Assembly (NCBI GenBank): GCA_030919125.1
Contig: CP121470.1
Location: forward strand, 1,054,001-1,118,000
Length of the DNA: 64,000 nt
Direction: 5' to 3'
Origin: Methanoregula sp. SKADARSKE-2
GTDB taxonomy: Archaea > Halobacteriota > Methanomicrobia > Methanomicrobiales > Methanospirillaceae
Below, piece after piece: positions 54,658 through 64,000 of the stretch. The first letter of the stretch is position 1; each line of letters opens with the position of its first letter. The translations under genes were made by a program, and so were the position numbers. The notes beneath the pieces were generated by a model, which saw only the letters and a program-made list of their open reading frames with translations, was not told the DNA's origin and did not search any database.

Positions 54658-57456
54658 ATGAACATTCTCGTTGCAGACGCAGGCGCAGCTGATGCCCGGG
54701 ATCGGCAGGGCCTCTTCTCCCTCTTTGCCGACGACTCCTTCAACCTCGTCCGCACGGGTTCACTTGGCGAAGCCGAAAAAATTCTCGCCCGCGACCCGCT
54801 CGATATTGTCCTGCTTGATCTTGACCTTGAGGACAGCAGAGGGATCGCTACCCTCCGTTCCCTCCGGCTGCGTGCCCCGGAGATCCCGGTCATAATCCTG
54901 AGCTCGTCAGAGCAGGAACTCATTGCCCAGCAGGCCCTCAAGGAAGGGGCACAGGATTACCTCATCCGCGAAGAGATCAACAGCCGGTACCTCTTCCGGA
55001 CGCTCCGGTATGCCATCGAGCGGCACCAGATCGAAGCAAAAGTCCACCGCTCCTGCGATCAGCTGGAGATGATCGTTGCCGACCGGACTGCCCAGTTCGA
55101 AGCGATGAACGAGCAGCTCAAGAAAGAGAACGAGGTCCGGAAGAAACGGGAACGGGAACTCCGCAGGTCCAACCGGCTCCTCCGGGTCATGATGGAGTGC
55201 AGCCAGGCGCTTGATCACGCAAAGGACGAGCGCGAGCTCTTAACCTGGATCTGCGAGGTTATGGTGTTTACCGGGGGGTATCCTTTCGTCTGGATCGGGT
55301 TTGTCGATCCTGAGCAAAAAAATCTGCTCAAGGTTGTTGCCGATGCCGGGTTCGAGGCCGGCACCCTCGAATCCACAGGGATCGTTCGCAAGGATATTGA
55401 ACAGGGGACCGGCCCGGGGGCAATCGCGGTCCGGACAAAGAAGCTCTCGGTCATTCACAATATCCGTAAAGATCACCGGTTCTCGGGGATTGCTGCCGAA
55501 GCAAAGAAGATGGGGTATGGATCAGCTATGGGCCTGCCGATCCTCCGGGAAGAGGACCTGACCCCGGGCGGGGCGCTTGTCCTGCTCTCCCGGTCCGCGA
55601 CCGCATTCGATCTTGACGAGAAGAAGATCTTCTCCCAGCTTGCGGATGATATCTCCTTTGGTATCCGTGCCATGTGCACCCGCGAGGCCCACGAAGTTGC
55701 GGAAGAAGCCCTCCACGATTCGGAGATGTTTTACCGGACGCTCATCAACACGCTGCCGGTGGGCATCTCGGTCGTTGACACGGACGAGCGGCTGGCTTTC
55801 CTCTCGAAGAAGAGCAGCGAGATGCTCAACCTCCCCTCACCCGGCGACGGACTTGGGGCACTGTTCGAGAAATGGGTTACCGCGGGATCCCGGAAGGTTC
55901 TCTCCCAGTACCATAAGAGCATCCTCCAGGGAAAGGGGGCGGGCACGCCTGCAGAATGCAACCTGATGCGGTTCGATGGCTCGACGTTCTGGGCCGAGCT
56001 CCGGTCAGCAGCGCTCCGGAATGCCGCTGAGGAGATCATCGGGACGCTTGTCGTCACGCAGGATGTCACCGAGCGAAGGCAGGCCGAGGAGAAACTTCTC
56101 CGGGCGTACGGCGAGCTGGAGAACCGGGTCCGGGAACGGACTGCCGACCTCTCTTCGGCAAACCTCACACTCCAGAAAGAGGCCAGCCGCCGCGAGCAGC
56201 TCATGGCCGTCCTGCGCGACTCCGAACAGTCGCTCAGGAACAAACAACGGCTACTCGATGGGGCGGAGAAACTCGCCCATATCGGCAGCTGGGAATGGGA
56301 CCTGGCAACAAATTCGAGCCGGTGGTCGGACGAATATTTTCGCATCCTCGGGTATGAGCCGCATTCGGTGATGCCGGGCCAGAAGATCTTCATCTCCGCG
56401 GTCCATCCAGATGACCGGGCACGCGCGAGCGAAGACGAGAAGGCCGCACTCGAAAGCCAGAAGGAGTACGATTCGGTATTCCGGATTATACGGCCTGACG
56501 GCACGATCCGGTTTGTCCATGCGCGGGGGGAAGTCCTGCGCGATGAGAAGAGATCTCCTGTAGGCATGCGGGGCTCAGCACAGGATATCACCGAGCGAAA
56601 ACTAGCCGAGGCGGAACTCGCCCGGCTCGTGACCGTTGTCGCCCAGTCCGATGACGCAATCGTCGGCATAACTGCCGAGGGGACGATCTTCAGCTGGAAC
56701 GCGGGCGCAAAAACCATCTTCGGCTATTCCGCAGAGGAAGCGCAGGGCCAGAATGTCGCGACGTTTGTCTCGCCGAAGCGGAATACCCGGATCCGTCACA
56801 ACCTCGATCGTATTCTTGTGGGCGAGGCGCACCGCCATTTCGAGTCCCTCTGCCGGAAAAAAGACGGTTCCCACTTCTACGCCTCACTGACCATATCACT
56901 GGTCCGGGATGAGAATGGCGCGACGCTCGGTCTGATCTTCGTTGCCCGGAACATTACCGAGCGGAAACGGATCCGGGATGCCCTGAGTGAATCGGAGCAG
57001 AAGTACCGTTCCCTCTTTGAGTCGATGGCCCAGGCGGTCTTCATCATCGATCCCCGGGGAAATCTTCTCGAGTTCAACCCGGCCGCGGAACGGCTGCTTG
57101 CGTTTGCCGGAAAACCGGTGAAGGGGAGCGCCCTGTTAGGTCCGGGGATTACGGTCCTCCGCGAGAACGGTACCGCGTCCCCGGACAACGTCCTTCCTTG
57201 GATGCGGGCCTTTACTGCGGGAACGGAGGTGCGGGAGGTTATCGGCATCACCAGTCCGGAGGACGGGAAGCGACACTGGATGATTGTCTACGCGACGCCG
57301 AATTACCGGGCAGGTGAGCACTCCCCCCATCAGGTCTCGGTCGCCTTCAACGATCTTACCGATATCAAACCTGACGGCCGGGAACCAGCAGCTCCGGGTT
57401 CGCGGCCCGGCCGGAAAGTCCGGTCCCGGCCGGCCATCACGCAGCTTGACCGGTGA
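54658..57456 (+). CDS. Large REC-GAF-PAS signalling protein without kinase domain
   Basis: 932 residues. A receiver domain (1-118) has phospho-Asp in VLLDLDLEDSRG, but the usual Lys is Arg (YLIREE). A coiled region leads to a GAF domain (about 178-330; VADAGFEAGTLE, GYGSAMGLPIL) and four PAS or PAS-like domains (about 345-470, 535-650, 655-775, 780-905) with PAC ends such as VTQDVTERRQAEE and GSAQDITERKLAE. No HisKA or HATPase domain follows, so it cannot autophosphorylate; it probably receives or integrates signals for a partner. No membrane segment, so cytoplasmic. A frame restart could have removed a kinase, but the stop is clean. Confidence 0.88.
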   Translation: MNILVADAGAADARDRQGLFSLFADDSFNLVRTGSLGEAEKILARDPLDIVLLDLDLEDSRGIATLRSLRLRAPEIPVIILSSSEQELIAQQALKEGAQDYLIREEINSRYLFRTLRYAIERHQIEAKVHRSCDQLEMIVADRTAQFEAMNEQLKKENEVRKKRERELRRSNRLLRVMMECSQALDHAKDERELLTWICEVMVFTGGYPFVWIGFVDPEQKNLLKVVADAGFEAGTLESTGIVRKDIEQGTGPGAIAVRTKKLSVIHNIRKDHRFSGIAAEAKKMGYGSAMGLPILREEDLTPGGALVLLSRSATAFDLDEKKIFSQLADDISFGIRAMCTREAHEVAEEALHDSEMFYRTLINTLPVGISVVDTDERLAFLSKKSSEMLNLPSPGDGLGALFEKWVTAGSRKVLSQYHKSILQGKGAGTPAECNLMRFDGSTFWAELRSAALRNAAEEIIGTLVVTQDVTERRQAEEKLLRAYGELENRVRERTADLSSANLTLQKEASRREQLMAVLRDSEQSLRNKQRLLDGAEKLAHIGSWEWDLATNSSRWSDEYFRILGYEPHSVMPGQKIFISAVHPDDRARASEDEKAALESQKEYDSVFRIIRPDGTIRFVHARGEVLRDEKRSPVGMRGSAQDITERKLAEAELARLVTVVAQSDDAIVGITAEGTIFSWNAGAKTIFGYSAEEAQGQNVATFVSPKRNTRIRHNLDRILVGEAHRHFESLCRKKDGSHFYASLTISLVRDENGATLGLIFVARNITERKRIRDALSESEQKYRSLFESMAQAVFIIDPRGNLLEFNPAAERLLAFAGKPVKGSALLGPGITVLRENGTASPDNVLPWMRAFTAGTEVREVIGITSPEDGKRHWMIVYATPNYRAGEHSPHQVSVAFNDLTDIKPDGREPAAPGSRPGRKVRSRPAITQLDR

Positions 57457-57535
57457 CGGTGCGCACCCCGCGTACACTTTCGCTCCCCGCATGGCCTGAT
57501 CGCTAGTGTTCCTGAGTCCCAAGGGATCCGGTACC

Positions 57536-57796
57536 ATGCAGATCGAGCTGCGCAGGGGGGTAACCATCCATCCCGGTACATTTACTGCTGTGATAGCCCC
57601 CGAGAAAGCGATCCTTGCTGCCCTCAACAGCAACCGCGATCTCCAGCGCTTCCTCTTCCTCTTTGTCTCCGGCAACTACTCCCGACTCCTCTCCGGCATC
57701 AGCCGGACTTCCGGAAACTTTGATATCCGCAGGCCGTTTACCGCAGACCAGCTCCTTGCCGTGCTGAACGAGGCTGCACACCTTGCATCTTGTTAA
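57536..57796 (+). CDS. Small hypothetical protein
   Basis: 86 residues from ATG 57536 (a GTG at 57506 is possible). AILAALNSNRDLQRFLFLFV, SGISRTSGNFDIRRPFTADQ and LLAVLNEAAHLA form a compact alpha/beta pattern. The tail resembles the end of response-regulator-like domains, but the phospho-Asp half is absent. It follows the sensor gene by 79 bp on the same strand. Confidence 0.5.
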   Translation: MQIELRRGVTIHPGTFTAVIAPEKAILAALNSNRDLQRFLFLFVSGNYSRLLSGISRTSGNFDIRRPFTADQLLAVLNEAAHLASC

Positions 57797-57976
57797 TGTT
57801 CGGGTAGATTTTTGAGGCTTCGTCTTCCCCGCTTCGTAGGGATCGCTCATGGCCGGATGCGCCCGGTTACAAAATCCGGTCCCTCTTCCGCGCAATCCCG
57901 AAAGCTGCTCCGCAAAAAAATTACCGCAGGTTTTCCGGGAAAACGTTTTTCGCGCTGGCGGATGGAGAGAGAATAC

Positions 57977-58946
57977 TGTCCTATCCTGAAATCATTTGAC
58001 ATCAGATGTAAATACCGATTTGAGCAACTTATCGAATGGGGATATCCAGAGGATCATTCAGCAATGCGTCAATGATAAACCCGTTGTTGAGATTGCCCGG
58101 TATTTCCAGATTACCCGTCAACGAGTGTATCAGTTCATCAACCCGTTCAGAGAATCGGGGGAATATCCGGTACTCAGGCAATCTGGAAGAAAGCCCCACG
58201 CCATCGATGATCGAGCAGAAGAGTTGATCCTCGCAACCTATCAATCCAACAACATTGGTCCAATCCATCTGGAGAAGAAGATTGAGGAAACACACGGAAT
58301 CCATATCCCGCATAATCGAATCTATCGGGTATTGTTGAACCACGGTCTGGTGGAGATCAACATGAAAAAACGGCAACAGCGGAAATATGTTCGGTATGAA
58401 CATACTCATTCCATGTCGATGGGGCAGGGAGACTGGAAAGAGTTCGAACTTAAAGGATCGAAGAAATGGCTGATCGCATTCATGGATGATTCATCCCGCC
58501 TCATCACCTGCTACGGGGTATTCGATTCTCCAACTACCGAGAACACTCTCACGGTGCTGAATCAGGGATTCCAGATGTACGGTACGCCCCGCGAGATCCT
58601 CACTGACAACAGTACACAATTCGTTTCAGCTCGGAACCGTGAATAGGCCCATCATAAATTCGGAGAGTTCCTTGTTCATCACAACATAAAACACATCCCA
58701 ACCAGGATAAAACACCCTCAAACGAACGGCAAAATTGAACGGTTCTTCGGAGAAGTCGAACGAAGGATCGCGAAGTTCGGTTCTGTCGATAAAATTCTTC
58801 ACTGGCACAATGTCATCAAACCTCACATGAGTGAGTCTCGATTTCGATGAGCCTTATAACGCATTCGGGTACTGTCTACCCCAGGAGAGGATTCTGAACT
58901 ATGCGCAGAAATGGTTATATGTGTAAAATCAATTCGGGATATCACA
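57977..58946 (+). mobile_element. IS481-like element, copy B
   Basis: Almost identical to copy A at 39.0 kb but in opposite orientation, with the same ends (TGTCCTATCCTGAAAT at the left, AATTCGGGATATCACA at the right). The transposase (from 57996) is cut by an amber codon at 58644-58646 where copy A has CAG (Gln), and shares the GAGT duplication near the C-terminus. Inactive itself, but the two form inverted repeats that could drive inversion of 38-59 kb. Confidence 0.88.
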
Positions 58947-58954
58947 AACGTCTT

Positions 58955-60013
58955 GCTGTGTTGCACAAATGATTATGAGCGCGGGGCTTAGATTTATCCG
59001 GTATCCGGTTCTTATAAAAAATAATGGCAAAGAACAAGCGCTGGGGTAAACCGCATGAGGACAACCGGGAATGGCCAAAATATAACGAACATTTAGTCCA
59101 GCGAGGTGAATTTTACCTTTCATTGGAATTTATAGCCGTGTGGGATACCGAATTATCCCGAATGAATGCTCACAAAAGAGGAAGACACTATCTCTATCCC
59201 GCCCCGTTTATTCAATGGGTTGCAGCAATTCATGTTCTCTTCTCTATGCCGTACCGTCAGATGGAGGGATTTCTTCGAAAATTATCCCCATTCGTTCAGC
59301 AGGATCTTGCTGCCGATTACACGACTTTATTCCGTCGAATCCGTTTGTTCGAATTGCCGGTGTCCGACACGATCGGACAAACCGGTAAGGATGTTGTTGT
59401 CGCGATAGATAGCACGGGGATTAAAGTTACCAACCGGGGTGAGTGGATGGGGGAAAAGTGGAGAGTTCATCGTGGTTGGATCGAGGTTGGATCAAGGTTC
59501 ATGTTGCCATTGATCGGAAATCCCGTAATATCCTGGCGATGGAAGTTACTAACGAGACCATTCCGGACGAGAAGTGTTGTATTCCTCTTATCGATTCTGC
59601 ACAAAACTCTCTCCAGTCTGGTACTGTCCGGAAGGTACTCGGAGACGGAGCGTACGATCATATTTCGATTTTTAACGACCTTGAAAAGCGGCACATTTCT
59701 TCGGCGATCAAGATTCGATCGAATGCTTCGAGAAGATCGAAGGGTTCCTCCTATCGGGCTCAATGTGCCCGGGAGTTCCTTGATGCGGGATACGAGGAAT
59801 GGGCTCAAAGACACAACTATGGTTCGAGATGGGCGGTCGAAGGCGTTTTCTCTTCAATGAAACGGATTTTTTGGGAATCGGTCAAAGCTACCAGCATCAA
59901 TGGAATGTTTCATGAGTTCCCGCTGAAATTCAGTCTTTACAATATCCTCATCAATTGTTAATACACCCAGATTTCTAAACCGGGGAATTTAGTACGGATT
60001 TGTGCAACACAGC
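58955..60013 (+). mobile_element. IS5-like element with 16-bp terminal inverted repeats
   Basis: Ends GCTGTGTTGCACAAAT (58955-58970) and its exact complement at 59998-60013. It starts only 8 bp after IS481 copy B. The transposase is in two frames: 59024 to about 59482 and then to 59961, covering DSTGIKVTNRGEWM (first Asp), LGDGAYDH (second) and SRWAVEGVFSSMKR (Glu). The shift is caused by an 11-bp tandem duplication: GGTTGGATC occurs at 59474-59482 and again at 59485-59493. Removing one copy restores RGWIKVHVAIDRK. Confidence 0.9.
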
Positions 60014-60105
60014 ATGTCGTCTCACCACGATTTTCGCGTCATCAGGAAATGAGCCGGATTAAATGCCGGTTTTATCCCACTCACCCTGAAAACCGTCGAG
60101 AAGAC

Positions 60106-60327
60106 CTATTTTGGGAAACTCAGGGTATCCGAGAGCGCACCATGGCGTGCCAGGACATCCCGGAGCGGCTTTGAAGCGTTCATCTTCGACTTTATCTCAG
60201 ATGAAATGGTGATCCCGTACTGGGAGGAGATCTGATCATCAGGACAGGCAACGAGTTCACCGGAGAGGGCCTGATCAAAGATCTGTTTGATAATATGATT
60301 CTGGACAAAGGTCAATTCCGCCATCAT
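60106..60327 (-). CDS. Small hypothetical protein or fragment
   Basis: 73 residues from an ATG-ATG start: LTFVQNHIIKQIFDQALSGE, then YGITISSEIKSKMNASKPLR and a C-terminal DVLARHGALSDTL. The frame is open upstream through FEDTLRFTFAAAKIPGQQ without a start codon, so it may be the tail of a larger, broken gene. A second frame at 60467-60652 (LSLGDEVLCAVKIMPKTSIA) may be from the same relic. Not recognised. Confidence 0.35.
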   Translation of the reverse strand: MMAELTFVQNHIIKQIFDQALSGELVACPDDQISSQYGITISSEIKSKMNASKPLRDVLARHGALSDTLSFPK

Positions 60328-60718
60328 CTGTTGGCCGGGAATCTTTGCTGCCGCAAACGTGAAACGGAGAGTATCCTCAAAGGGGGTGCGGAAAACCCTC
60401 TACCGAGAGTTTAAGGCGACACTCGATCTCGAACTTCTCGTTCTCCACTCTCTTTATCGAGGAATGTTAAAGACTCATCATAAGGATGCGCTCTGCAGGG
60501 ATCAGGTGGATATGGTGATCCCTCTCAAGCATGGCAATGCTGGTTTTTGGCATGATTTTGACCGCACAGAGAACTTCATCACCTAGTGATAAAGGGCTGG
60601 TGCTCAAAAAACGATTGGGCAATCTGAGATCCATCACTCCGTTCCCAAACAACGGTTATGACAGAATTTCGGTCTTACCTGGGTTTTTTAGGGAGTGGCG
60701 GGGATCCCGGCATTGAAC

Positions 60719-61165
60719 TTATTCTCTGGGGAGGAGTCCCCTCTCCTGCAATCGCTCCTCCTCGTTTCTCGCGCTGATGAAGACAATGCCGGGCTCGCTT
60801 CCGGAAGTCCGGATCAGGTACATGACATCGAACCGCACCAATTCGCTCCCGTCTTCTCGGTAAAGACCCCATTCCGCATGAACCATGGTGTGCAGCTCAT
60901 CTGCCGGAATTTCCGCGTGGGAGAGTATCCAGGCAGAGCGCATCCCGATCGACCGGTAGAAGGACGCTGCCTGCAGGAGAATTATCCTGAAACGGTGATC
61001 ATTTGAGATAGAGGAGACCATTGCAGGCGAAGAGAGCAGAAAGTGCGAGGCATATGCCCACGCCATGGCATCGGTGTCCGGAGCCGAAAAAGCCTGTTCG
61101 TATTCCCTGAGAAGGTCGGCGAGTGAGTCCACAAATGTACATGAATTTGTTGCATGAGTAATCAA
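60719..61165 (-). CDS. NTF2-like/SnoaL-fold protein
   Basis: 148 residues. The helix-rich start (VDSLADLLREYEQAFSAPD) and later beta strands (SAWILSHAEIPADELHTMVH, ELVRFDVMYLIRTSG, GIVFISARNEEERLQ) fit the cone-shaped NTF2 fold used by SnoaL and DUF4440-type enzymes. Substrate unknown. No close neighbours in an operon. Confidence 0.65.
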   Translation of the reverse strand: MITHATNSCTFVDSLADLLREYEQAFSAPDTDAMAWAYASHFLLSSPAMVSSISNDHRFRIILLQAASFYRSIGMRSAWILSHAEIPADELHTMVHAEWGLYREDGSELVRFDVMYLIRTSGSEPGIVFISARNEEERLQERGLLPRE

Positions 61166-61275
61166 AGGAGAGCATCCATAACCGGGAGTCTTTTGAAAAC
61201 TCCGGGGGGATACTTAGGGACCTGATACAAAACCAGACCCGGTAACCATTTAATCTTCCGTACCTATGGTACTTT

Positions 61276-61911
61276 ATGGGAAAATGGCATGGGGGTCTTA
61301 TAGTTGTCCTCGTTCTTTTCATCGGTTCTGCCGGATGTCTGGATGCATTTTTTGAGAGACCGATTCCCCCGATGACGCCGACACTAACCCCGCTCCCCTC
61401 AACCCCAGCTGCAAAGGAAAGCACGACTGCCACATTCTCCCCCGCCGATATGGCACTCCAGCTCTCTGATCTCCCCGATGATTATTTCATCCGTGACCGG
61501 TCTGCGACATCGTATGACCAACAGACTGCACTCAACCGCGATCTCGGATGGAGGCAGGGATATTTTGTCTCATTCTACCGCATGAACATCGACCGGGTCG
61601 ATATAACCGGAATCACCCAGACCCTCGGGATCTATGCCCCTGAGAACATGAATAAAGTGTACTCCCAGGCAAAGAGTGAGCTCTTAACGATTGGTAACGC
61701 AACCGAACTGTACGAGATCCCCTTCCCCGTTCTTGGTGACCGGTCCATTGCAATCCGGAAAAAAGGGGCTGAGAATCGCCATGATGTCGTGACCTATTCC
61801 GTGATCTTTACGAGAAAGAATGTGTTTGAAATGATCTCGATGACAGGTACCACCACCGATTCAGAGACGCTGATAGATGTTGCACAACGGGCCGTGGCTG
61901 TTATCCGTTGA
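61276..61911 (+). CDS. Predicted lipoprotein
   Basis: 211 residues. A signal peptide with lipobox GSAGC (Cys21) is followed by a Thr/Pro-rich linker and a globular domain (LQLSDLPDDYFIRDRSAT...GYFVSFYRMNID...FPVLGDRSIAIRKKGA). Probably anchored outside the membrane. The domain is common in methanogen secreted proteins, function unknown. Confidence 0.75.
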   Translation: MGKWHGGLIVVLVLFIGSAGCLDAFFERPIPPMTPTLTPLPSTPAAKESTTATFSPADMALQLSDLPDDYFIRDRSATSYDQQTALNRDLGWRQGYFVSFYRMNIDRVDITGITQTLGIYAPENMNKVYSQAKSELLTIGNATELYEIPFPVLGDRSIAIRKKGAENRHDVVTYSVIFTRKNVFEMISMTGTTTDSETLIDVAQRAVAVIR

Positions 61912-61973
61912 GAAGGAACGCAGGGTATCTTTAACAGGTTACGACCAAACCAGGAAGCAGAGTCAGCAACACC

Positions 61974-62444
61974 ATGACCTTTGATTGTCGGCAATGCGGG
62001 AGATGCTGCATGTACCTGGGTGATTATATCGCAATAGAGGAGCAGCTCGACCGGTTTACCTTTGCCTGCGAGTCCATCTCGACCGGTACCCCGTTTATCG
62101 CTGAAGTCGATGAAGACAAGCGGGAGATCTTCCTGGATTTTACCTTCCCAAAGAGACATCCGACGGCCTGCCGGTTCCTCCGTCCGGACGGTGATCTTCT
62201 CCGCTGCACCATCCACCGGGACAGCCCGGCCCAGTGCAAGTTTTACCGTTGTGTTGTAATGAAAATTTACGACCGTTCCGAAAACCGGATCGGGACCGTT
62301 ACCGGGACCTTTTCATTGCATTCGGAGGATGCGAACCTGCGTAAAGTCTGGGAGAGGGCTGAACGCACCATTTCCGATAATGATCCGGATGCTGAATCCC
62401 GGTTCCGGTCGTTCCTCGAGGAAGACGGGTACCTGGTCCGATAG
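61974..62444 (+). CDS. YkgJ-type Cys-cluster protein
   Basis: 156 residues. The CRQCGRCCMYLGDYI start and CRFLRPDGDLLRCTIHRDSPAQCKFYRC tail are the conserved cysteine pattern of the YkgJ/CxxCxxCC family, predicted to bind zinc or an Fe-S cluster. Complete. Function unknown. Confidence 0.88.
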   Translation: MTFDCRQCGRCCMYLGDYIAIEEQLDRFTFACESISTGTPFIAEVDEDKREIFLDFTFPKRHPTACRFLRPDGDLLRCTIHRDSPAQCKFYRCVVMKIYDRSENRIGTVTGTFSLHSEDANLRKVWERAERTISDNDPDAESRFRSFLEEDGYLVR

Positions 62445-62615
62445 CCCTTATTCCTAGTCCGAGGGCAGACCGTTTTCTGTTCTTGAGAAAGATAAGGACT
62501 CTCTTATCTCTTGCCGTAACTGAAGTCCGGGAACGAATACACACGAGAGAACGACTCCGCAGACACTGGTCTTACAGGTAACTTCAAATCCGCGGAAAAA
62601 GACCAGAAGAAAGAA

Positions 62616-62688
62616 CGCCCAGGTCGGAATTCGAATCCGAGTCGATTGCGTGACAGGCAATCATGATAGGCCACTACACTACCTGGGC
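62616..62688 (-). tRNA. tRNA-Asp (GTC)
   Basis: Minus strand: GCCCAGG pairs with CCTGGGC; anticodon stem ATTGC/GCAAT encloses CTGTCAC, giving GTC; T-arm CGGATTCGAATTCCG. Discriminator G as expected for Asp. Confidence 0.93.
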
Positions 62689-62705
62689 ATATGAGTAAAC
62701 AGTTA

Positions 62706-62811
62706 TCCCGCCTCCCAGATTCGAACCGGGGACATCGCGGTAGCCGCGCAGTTACCGATAGCGGTAAACCATTCTACAGCCGCGCACTCTACCAGGCTGA
62801 GTTAAGGCGGG
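62706..62811 (-). tRNA. tRNA-Tyr (GTA) with intron
   Basis: Minus strand: acceptor CCCGCCT/AGGCGGG with C1-G72 and A73, the archaeal Tyr identity elements. Anticodon stem CGCGG/CCGCG; loop starts CTGTAG, anticodon GTA. A 32-nt intron (about 62742-62773) sits after position 37, the usual archaeal site, and can fold with the exon ends into a bulge-helix-bulge. 17 bp upstream of tRNA-Asp, same strand. Confidence 0.9.
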
Positions 62812-62972
62812 GCACTGCTCTATAATGTTGGGGTAGTTTGGTATTAAACATATCGGAGAAGTTTCCAGAATCCCCGGTCTATAAGGGTCAGTTCCGGGAC
62901 AATTTCTTGCGATCCGGGATTTCTTTAAATAATCCGCACTCCAATACAGGAGATGGATGACTCGCAAGGATT

Positions 62973-64000
62973 TTGTGGGGGATCGTCTTCTTTGTCGATA
63001 ACTCCGCACACGAGAGAGTAACTGTTTTTGACACAACACTCCGGGATGGGGAACAAACCCCGGGAGTAGCCCTCAGATTCGAGCAGAAACTTGAGATCGC
63101 TCGCCAGCTCTCCGATATCGGCGTCCATGTAATCGAGGCAGGCTTTCCTGCATCTTCGAAAGCCGAGAGAGAGATGGTAACAGCAATCAAAAAACTCGGA
63201 CTGGAAGCGAAGATCTGCGGGCTCGCCCGTTCCGTAAAAGCCGACATCGATGCCTGTCTTGATTGTGATGTGGACATGGTCCACGTCTTTATCCCCACAT
63301 CGGATATCCAGCGGGAGAACACGATCAACAAGAGCCGGGAGGAGGTTCTCGCGATAACGGCAGATATCATCGGGTACATCCGGGAGCACTCAGACCAATG
63401 CATATTCTCCGCTATGGACGCAACCCGGACAGACTGGGATTATCTTATCGAGGTCTTCCGGGCAGCGGCGGATGCCGGGGCAACGATCATCAATGTTCCT
63501 GATACGGTAGGCGTCATCTCGCCCTCGGCAATGAAGATGCTGATAGCCCGGATCAACCGGGACGTGGACTGCCCCATCGACGTCCACTGCCACAATGACC
63601 TCGGGCTTGCGGTCGCAAACACGATCGCGGCGGTCGAGGCAGGTGCCTCGCAGGTGCAGGTTACGATCAATGGGATTGGCGAACGCGCGGGGAATGCAGA
63701 TCTCGCACAGACCGTCATGATCCTGGAGTCGATGTACCGGATAAAAACCGGAATCAGGAAGGAGCGACTGGTCGAGACCTCGCGCCTCATCTCCCGGTTC
63801 ACCGGCATCGCCATACCGCCCATTCAGCCTGTTGTTGGGGAGAACGTCTTCTCCCACGAGAGCGGCATCCACTCCTACGGGGTCATGAAATGTTCGGAGA
63901 CATTCGAACCGGGTATCATGACCCCTGAGATGGTTGGCCACCGGAGGCGGCTGACGCTCGGGAAGCATGTCGGCCGCCATGCGGTACGCCAGATACTCGC
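62973..64000 (+). CDS. Homocitrate/2-isopropylmalate/citramalate synthase family protein (3' end outside window)
   Basis: About 342 codons visible. [20 protein letters not shown] opens the TIM barrel (metal-binding Asp and catalytic Arg), followed by [28 protein letters not shown] (the HxH metal site) and [27 protein letters not shown] follows, and the frame is open at the edge. The group includes LeuA, CimA and the AksA homocitrate synthase of coenzyme B synthesis; the visible part does not separate them. No ATG is in frame: TTG at 62973 after AAGGA is the likeliest start. Confidence 0.85.
   Translation, partial: MWGIVFFVDNSAHERVTVFDTTLRDGEQTPGVALRFEQKLEIARQLSDIGVHVIEAGFPASSKAEREMVTAIKKLGLEAKICGLARSVKADIDACLDCDVDMVHVFIPTSDIQRENTINKSREEVLAITADIIGYIREHSDQCIFSAMDATRTDWDYLIEVFRAAADAGATIINVPDTVGVISPSAMKMLIARINRDVDCPIDVHCHNDLGLAVANTIAAVEAGASQVQVTINGIGERAGNADLAQTVMILESMYRIKTGIRKERLVETSRLISRFTGIAIPPIQPVVGENVFSHESGIHSYGVMKCSETFEPGIMTPEMVGHRRRLTLGKHVGRHAVRQIL

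Noticed and set aside
1..64000. CRISPR arrays or regularly spaced repeats
   Set aside because: No set of short direct repeats with regular spacers was seen anywhere; repeats present are IS copies.

Overview
The window is chromosomal DNA of a methanogenic archaeon, most likely order Methanomicrobiales (Methanoregula/Methanosphaerula-like; the genus is an inference). Archaeal signs are the split RNA polymerase genes (B'', B', A', A'' with H, L30e and NusA-like), a tRNA-Tyr with an intron after the anticodon, archaeal-type LeuRS, PINc/KH ATPase and PAC2 chaperone, TTG/leaderless starts with TATA boxes, and small families known mainly from methanogens (DUF1890, DUF1894, DUF473).

Region 1 (1-3.9 kb, minus strand) is the most interesting part. 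An AbrB-type regulator, hgcA (corrinoid protein with the NVWCAAGK cap helix) and hgcB (two-cluster ferredoxin) form a mercury-methylation operon, with Cys-rich tails on all three proteins. Directly downstream is a single reading frame joining a zinc ribbon, a PUA-like segment, a PAPS/APS-reductase-type PP-loop domain with CC...CxxC, and a cysteine desulfurase that runs off the window start. Region 2 (3.9-16.3 kb) holds further sulfur-related genes: thiI with an altered PP-loop, a decayed metX/metY cluster, a truncated DUF59 gene, tRNA-Cys next to cysS, and a ThiF/MoeB-like E1 beside a frameshifted MoaD-like gene. Four insertion sequences or remnants break it up.

Region 3 (16.4-24 kb) is mostly housekeeping: a PINc-ATPase-KH protein, leuS, a voltage-gated potassium channel broken by a stop in its selectivity filter, a PAC2 chaperone and DUF473. 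Region 4 (24-28 kb) has a frameshifted PEGA/IPT surface protein, tRNA-Arg and two convergent related membrane-glycosyltransferase pseudogenes. Region 5 (27.9-36.3 kb) is the RNA polymerase operon rpoH-B2-B1-A1-A2-rpl30e-nusA, preceded by tRNA-Lys.

Region 6 (36.4-46.5 kb) is mixed: a response regulator with an in-frame upstream segment, tRNA-Pro, a DUF89 protein, a phosphoribosyltransferase, a YgjP-like metallopeptidase, dCMP deaminase, DUF1294, a His/Pro-rich small protein, and IS481- and IS630-type elements. Region 7 (46.6-57.8 kb) has cstA, a zinc-ribbon protein, a GNAT/ADP-forming acyl-CoA synthetase fusion, a large REC-GAF-PAS protein without a kinase domain, and remnants of IS1595, IS256 and dienelactone hydrolases. 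Region 8 (58-64 kb) has two adjacent IS elements, an NTF2-like protein, a lipoprotein, a YkgJ-type Cys-cluster protein, tRNA-Asp, tRNA-Tyr and the start of a homocitrate/isopropylmalate synthase-family gene.

The window is rich in mobile elements and broken genes. Several lesions are single-base changes in homopolymers, so some may be assembly errors. In-frame stops, tandem duplications and truncations argue that many others are real decay. No CRISPR array was seen.
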